Shown here in pieces: positions 60,402-64,000 of a DNA stretch of 64,000 nt. Under the pieces are notes generated by a model. The model was given only the letters and a program-made list of their open reading frames with translations, had not been told where the DNA came from and did no database searches. Source of the stretch: Margaritispora aquatica (taxonomy: Eukaryota > Ascomycota > Leotiomycetes > Helotiales > Discinellaceae); the NCBI GenBank assembly GCA_007644065.1, contig VJWN01000010.1, positions 620,001 through 684,000 on the forward strand, in the 5' to 3' direction. Position numbers and translations under genes: made by a program. Position 1 is the first letter of the stretch, and each line of letters starts with the position of its first letter.

Positions 60402-61512
60402 GGTGAGTAGGAAGATACCTCGTGAAACCCCCCTCTTCAGCTCTTTGATAACAGAACGCAGAGGATTGATTCTCGGTGCAATCCCACGGCGACGGTACGA
60501 TTGTCAAGATATCATATCATGGCCAGCTAGTCTATTCTAATCTGACTGTAATAATGGAGAGAAGCAGCTGCAAGAAGCACACGTTCAGCTGTCGTGTTTC
60601 AAAGCACGGCGTTCAACGCTCAACACTCCAATGTCGTGGCTTGGGCTAGGAACTTGGGTGGAAGGGAAGATGCCGTTTGCTTTTATGTTCTGTAAGCAGA
60701 GACAATGTATACAGACACTGAATGCGACTGATCATTCGCATTCGCCTTTCGCCAAAACGAATAGCTCTGATATGATGTATCAAATCAATTGCATCCAGAG
60801 GGAATGTTCCGAGTGTATAGAGGTACCCCTCCCCTTCAAAGTAGGTAGGTACCTTAGGTTATCTGTCGTTGGGCAGTGAGCAGCAGTGAGCAGTGGACAC
60901 AGCAGTGGACAGGACAGGGCAGGGTAGGGTAGGTAAGTAAGGTAAGTAAGGTAAGGTATCGGAAACGCCTCTCCGCATCTAGAACCAGAACAAGGGCGCG
61001 CGGGGGGGGGGGGGGGGTTACAAACATCATCGTCATCACGCATTGAACTGATAGAAGACTGAATATAAGTATATATGCGTGAGTGAACAACTTCAACTTC
61101 AACTTCATCACCAACACCATCATCATATAAACTACACCTCAAAAACATGCCCTTGAATGGTTATCGGATATATTGCATGAATATAAATATATCCATACGG
61201 TGAATTCCTTCTCACGTAATCCCGTCCAGAAGATGACAAGCAAGCTCTCGTTCAAGGTTCAAAGTTAGGGTATTATAATATATATTGACTCCGAGCATAC
61301 ACTGCTCACTAGTTGTCTATTTTGACAGGGCGATGGAACCCAACCATATGCCACACAAATATACAAACCAAATTCACCTCCAAGACCCGATATCAAAGCT
61401 CCTCCCCCGGAGCTAAAATGTGTATATATATCCACCCATCCATTCAACCATACCAATGCATAGCTACTCTCTCTATTATTCCAGAGGACATCCTCTTCTC
61501 ACTTCTTACTTC
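60402..61512. other. Intergenic region with G-tract and GTAAG repeats
   Basis: About 1.1 kb. Includes a GGTAAGTAA-type array at about 60926-60958, ACCTAC/GTAGGTA blocks near 60841, a G16 run at 61002-61017 and a CTTCAA triplet near 61090. No gene is supported. Confidence 0.5.
61002..61017. repeat. 16-bp poly-G homopolymer
   Basis: Sixteen consecutive G on the plus strand directly after CGCGC. Length calls for such tracts are often uncertain in assemblies. Confidence 0.85.
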
Positions 61513-63603
61513 TCACTTCTCAACCACAACAGCCGCTTGAGTAACAGGCACCGAACCACTCGCAGTATCCATCTCATTGATTCGCTTCTCCTCCGCCGCC
61601 ATGCTTGCTGCTCCCATGTCCGCGAGACCGTACCTAGAAACACCACATTAGCCGAGCTCGTGAACACTGGGTAGGATCGAACATACCAAGTAATAGTAAT
61701 CATCCCCAAGATGGCAGTAATGCAACTAAACACCAACGCAACAATACCCCTCGGCGTGAAACCCGCAGGCAACGGCTTCGGTGCCTCATTGGCACCCTTT
61801 AAATTGAGGAGCTCAACCGTATTTGCTGCCGCATTACCCGCAGTCGGGATCTTGCCGACAGCGCAGGCATCGAAGTGGTCCTGCGGAATCTTCAACGTCT
61901 TCTGAAGCTCCAGAGGCTGCTCGACCATCGTGGCGATCAAACCCTGGTCGACGTGCCATTCAATGTGGCAGTGGAAAAGCCACACGCCTGGGTTGTCGGC
62001 TTTGAAGCGCAGCACGATGTATCCGCCCGGGTGGAGGACGAAGGTGTCTCTGCGCATGGGAATGGCGGGGTACACGGTTTGCGTGGCGTTGGTTGAGTCG
62101 AAGACGCCGGCGTCGTCGCTTGAGCGGGCGATAGCTTGAAAGGCGTGACCGTGGAGATGGAAAGGATGTTTGCCGGCATCTGGAGCTGGGTTAGCAAATA
62201 CATGCGAGTGTTGCGTGGTGATTCGTACCAATGTTGTTGACAACAATGTCAATGATTTGATTCTTTGCAAGGACGTAAGGATGCGAGAACTCTCCATAGA
62301 CAAGCGGATTGACTGCATCGGCTCCACTGGTCATGACTGAATACAATGTTGGCACTTTCTGTGGCGTGTACGTAATGTTGTTGAAGAAGGCACTTCCAAC
62401 TTATTAGCCATGCACCATCATTTCAAAACAAAGTGTTCATACTATGGTTTTCCGTTTCCGAGATTATCCATTATCACATCAAGGCTGATGACCTGATCAG
62501 CTGCGGGGAAGAGAGGCTCTTTATCATATGGAACGAGTGTGAAGTCGTCGAACTCATTAAACTCGCTGATCTCTGCAGGTGCTGGGAGATCCTTAGCCTT
62601 GTTGTACACCAACCAGCCAGTGACGTTCCAGTTGAGATCAGTAGGCATGACATCAAACAGATCCTACAGCACGTCAGTCCGAAATCTCGATAGCCTGCGA
62701 GAAACACTTACAGTATCCATGCTGCCCACAAAAGCATAGTTTGCAGTGGTTTCATTCTTCATGGTAATCAAGAAACTATACCGTTGAGCGGCAGAGATGT
62801 ATAGCATTTCCGCCTCAGCTTGATCAGTATAGATACCGTCGACTTCCACAATTGTCATATTGTGGCCCTCGAACCAGAGATACTGGCCGGCAAAAGCACC
62901 AATGTTGACCAAATGGAAGAGGTAAGTCTTTCCCGGTTCGACTGCAATCGTGAAGTTCTGGGTATCGTTCATGAGAGCAGACTGAGGAACGGGCTCAGCA
63001 CCTGTTGGATTTGCTTTGTTCAGGAACTTGGGAATCAGCTCGCGCATCTCCTTGTGATACCAATCTGAGAGCGAGACGGTGAATTCCCCATCGACTTGAC
63101 TCTTGTAGGGGAATTCAGGGTCACTGATGATGAATGGAGCTCTAAGGCCATCTGGGTACTGCCCCTTGTCGTGGGAGTGATACCAATATGTACCCGGTTG
63201 GTTGGCCTGTGAAATTTTAACTACTGGCGTTAATCGATACAATTGACACACTTACAGTGAAATTATAGACGAACTTGGATCCAGCTGGGATGCTACATTG
63301 TGATACCTGAGCTGGGCCATCCATATTTGTGGTACCATTCATGTACAAACCGTGGAAATGGATTGTCGTAGTCTGGTTACCGAGTTGATTGTCGACGTTG
63401 ACGATGACCTGATCACCAACAGTCGCATGCATCACAGGTAGCGGCCATTTTCCATTGATGCCAATCGTTGGTCTCTCGAACATACCATCAGGATTCGCGC
63501 GAACCCAGGTGATATTCCAATCATAAGTGACTGTAGCTGCTGAAGTGATTGTTGCAAACAGCAGAGTACATAAAATAGAGAAGTACGACAGAGAAATCGC
63601 CAT
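61513..63603 (-). CDS. FET3: FET3-like multicopper ferroxidase
   Basis: Six exons on the minus strand (63603-63256, 63206-62712, 62663-62443, 62392-62229, 62179-61687, 61633-61513) join in frame to 613 residues, near the usual length (yeast Fet3 is 636). A signal peptide ([20 protein letters not shown]) is followed by three cupredoxin domains. Copper ligands lie in [26 protein letters not shown] and [11 protein letters not shown], so all four motif blocks are intact. A transmembrane helix near the C-terminus ([20 protein letters not shown]) is followed by a short tail. It oxidises Fe(II) to Fe(III) at the plasma membrane, normally paired with permease Ftr1. Ftr1 is not in the window; it may lie beyond 64000. 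Confidence 0.94.
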
Positions 63604-63914
63604 TGTGAGAATGTGTCAACTGCTGTCGACAATGTCAAATGTCAATACCAGAGAAGTGATGTGCTTCGAAGCGACGGTCGAAGGGGTTTGAGGGAATTTT
63701 GATCAAAAGAGCCTTTCCCTCTTTCGATGAATATGCGACTTAGGCGCAGAACCTCAAGAATTGGAGAAGTATTGCCACCGGATTCGATGGCGATGACGGA
63801 CTAATCGCGGGATGGCTTGCTCGTGGGATCGACTGTGTGAAACTCTCTGGAAGGGTCAAGTGACAGTCTGGTATCACTTGGATGGTGGAGGGAGGGATGT
63901 TGCGGATCTTTAAG

Positions 63915-63923
63915 ATCAGATAA
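63915..63923 (+). promoter_or_regulatory. Iron-GATA site ATCAGATAA
   Basis: Perfect match to ATCWGATAA, the consensus of fungal iron-responsive GATA repressors of the SreA/Sfu1/Fep1 type. It lies about 312 bp upstream of the FET3 start, on the plus strand. Confidence 0.65.
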
Positions 63924-63980
63924 CTGCAATCAATTGATATCAGCGGGTAGATGATCTGATTAGTTGAGGCCCAAAATGTA

Positions 63981-63989
63981 TTATCAGAT
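63981..63989 (-). promoter_or_regulatory. Iron-GATA site, opposite orientation
   Basis: TTATCAGAT on the plus strand is ATCTGATAA on the minus strand, also a perfect ATCWGATAA match. It lies about 378 bp upstream of FET3, 66 bp from the first site. Confidence 0.65.
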
Positions 63990-64000
63990 GAGAATGTCAC

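Larger units (their letters stand above)
63604..64000. promoter_or_regulatory. Promoter region of the ferroxidase gene
   Basis: 397 bp to the window edge. It holds two sites matching the iron-GATA consensus (see separate entries). A minus-strand frame at 63740-64000 runs off the window and has no domain. Confidence 0.6.

Overview
This is a nuclear segment of a filamentous ascomycete (Pezizomycotina). Genes carry short introns of about 45-120 nt with GTRNGT-like donors, CTAAC-type branch sites and YAG acceptors. Gene content includes alpha-tubulin, EDE1, MIF2/CENP-C, RAD57, TRM9 and a FET3-type ferroxidase, and genes sit 0.1-4 kb apart on both strands. The style of the secreted and membrane proteins fits Leotiomycetes (Helotiales), but that placement is my inference. 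I see no rRNA, tRNA, transposase, reverse transcriptase, CRISPR array or viral gene.

Layout. 0.6-9 kb: a glycine-rich protein, a small secreted protein, a mucin-like CAP/PR-1 secreted protein with a large tandem repeat, and a WW-domain protein with a Q/G-rich tail. 9-17 kb: a conserved secretory-pathway membrane protein divergent from alpha-tubulin, then the endocytic scaffold EDE1. 17.5-28.6 kb: a small GPI-like surface protein, a large sterol-glucosyltransferase-like protein, a DUF726 alpha/beta hydrolase and tubulin-folding cofactor B. 28.6-36.9 kb: a gene-poor interval broken only by one Myb/SANT-like regulator. 36.9-46.1 kb: a membrane protein of unknown function, TRM9, a ubiquitin-specific protease, and a divergent pair of oxidoreductases (Gfo/Idh/MocA and aldo-keto reductase). 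47.6-51.1 kb: two co-directional paralogous Cys-rich single-pass membrane proteins. 52.3-63.6 kb: RAD57, MIF2, a PTC6-like phosphatase and a FET3-like multicopper ferroxidase whose promoter carries two perfect iron-GATA sites.

Functional links. Most genes are housekeeping and not clustered by pathway. Possible themes are microtubule and chromosome biology (alpha-tubulin, cofactor B, MIF2, RAD57) and cell surface or secretion (CAP protein, GPI-like protein, the paralogous membrane pair, FET3). I found no biosynthetic cluster. The strongest unexplained items are the paralogous surface-protein pair, the perfect 216-bp internal duplication in the CAP gene, the C-terminal extension on the sterol glucosyltransferase, and the iron-GATA sites upstream of the ferroxidase. 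Exon joins were worked out by hand from splice consensus and reading frame; all reported multi-exon models close in frame.
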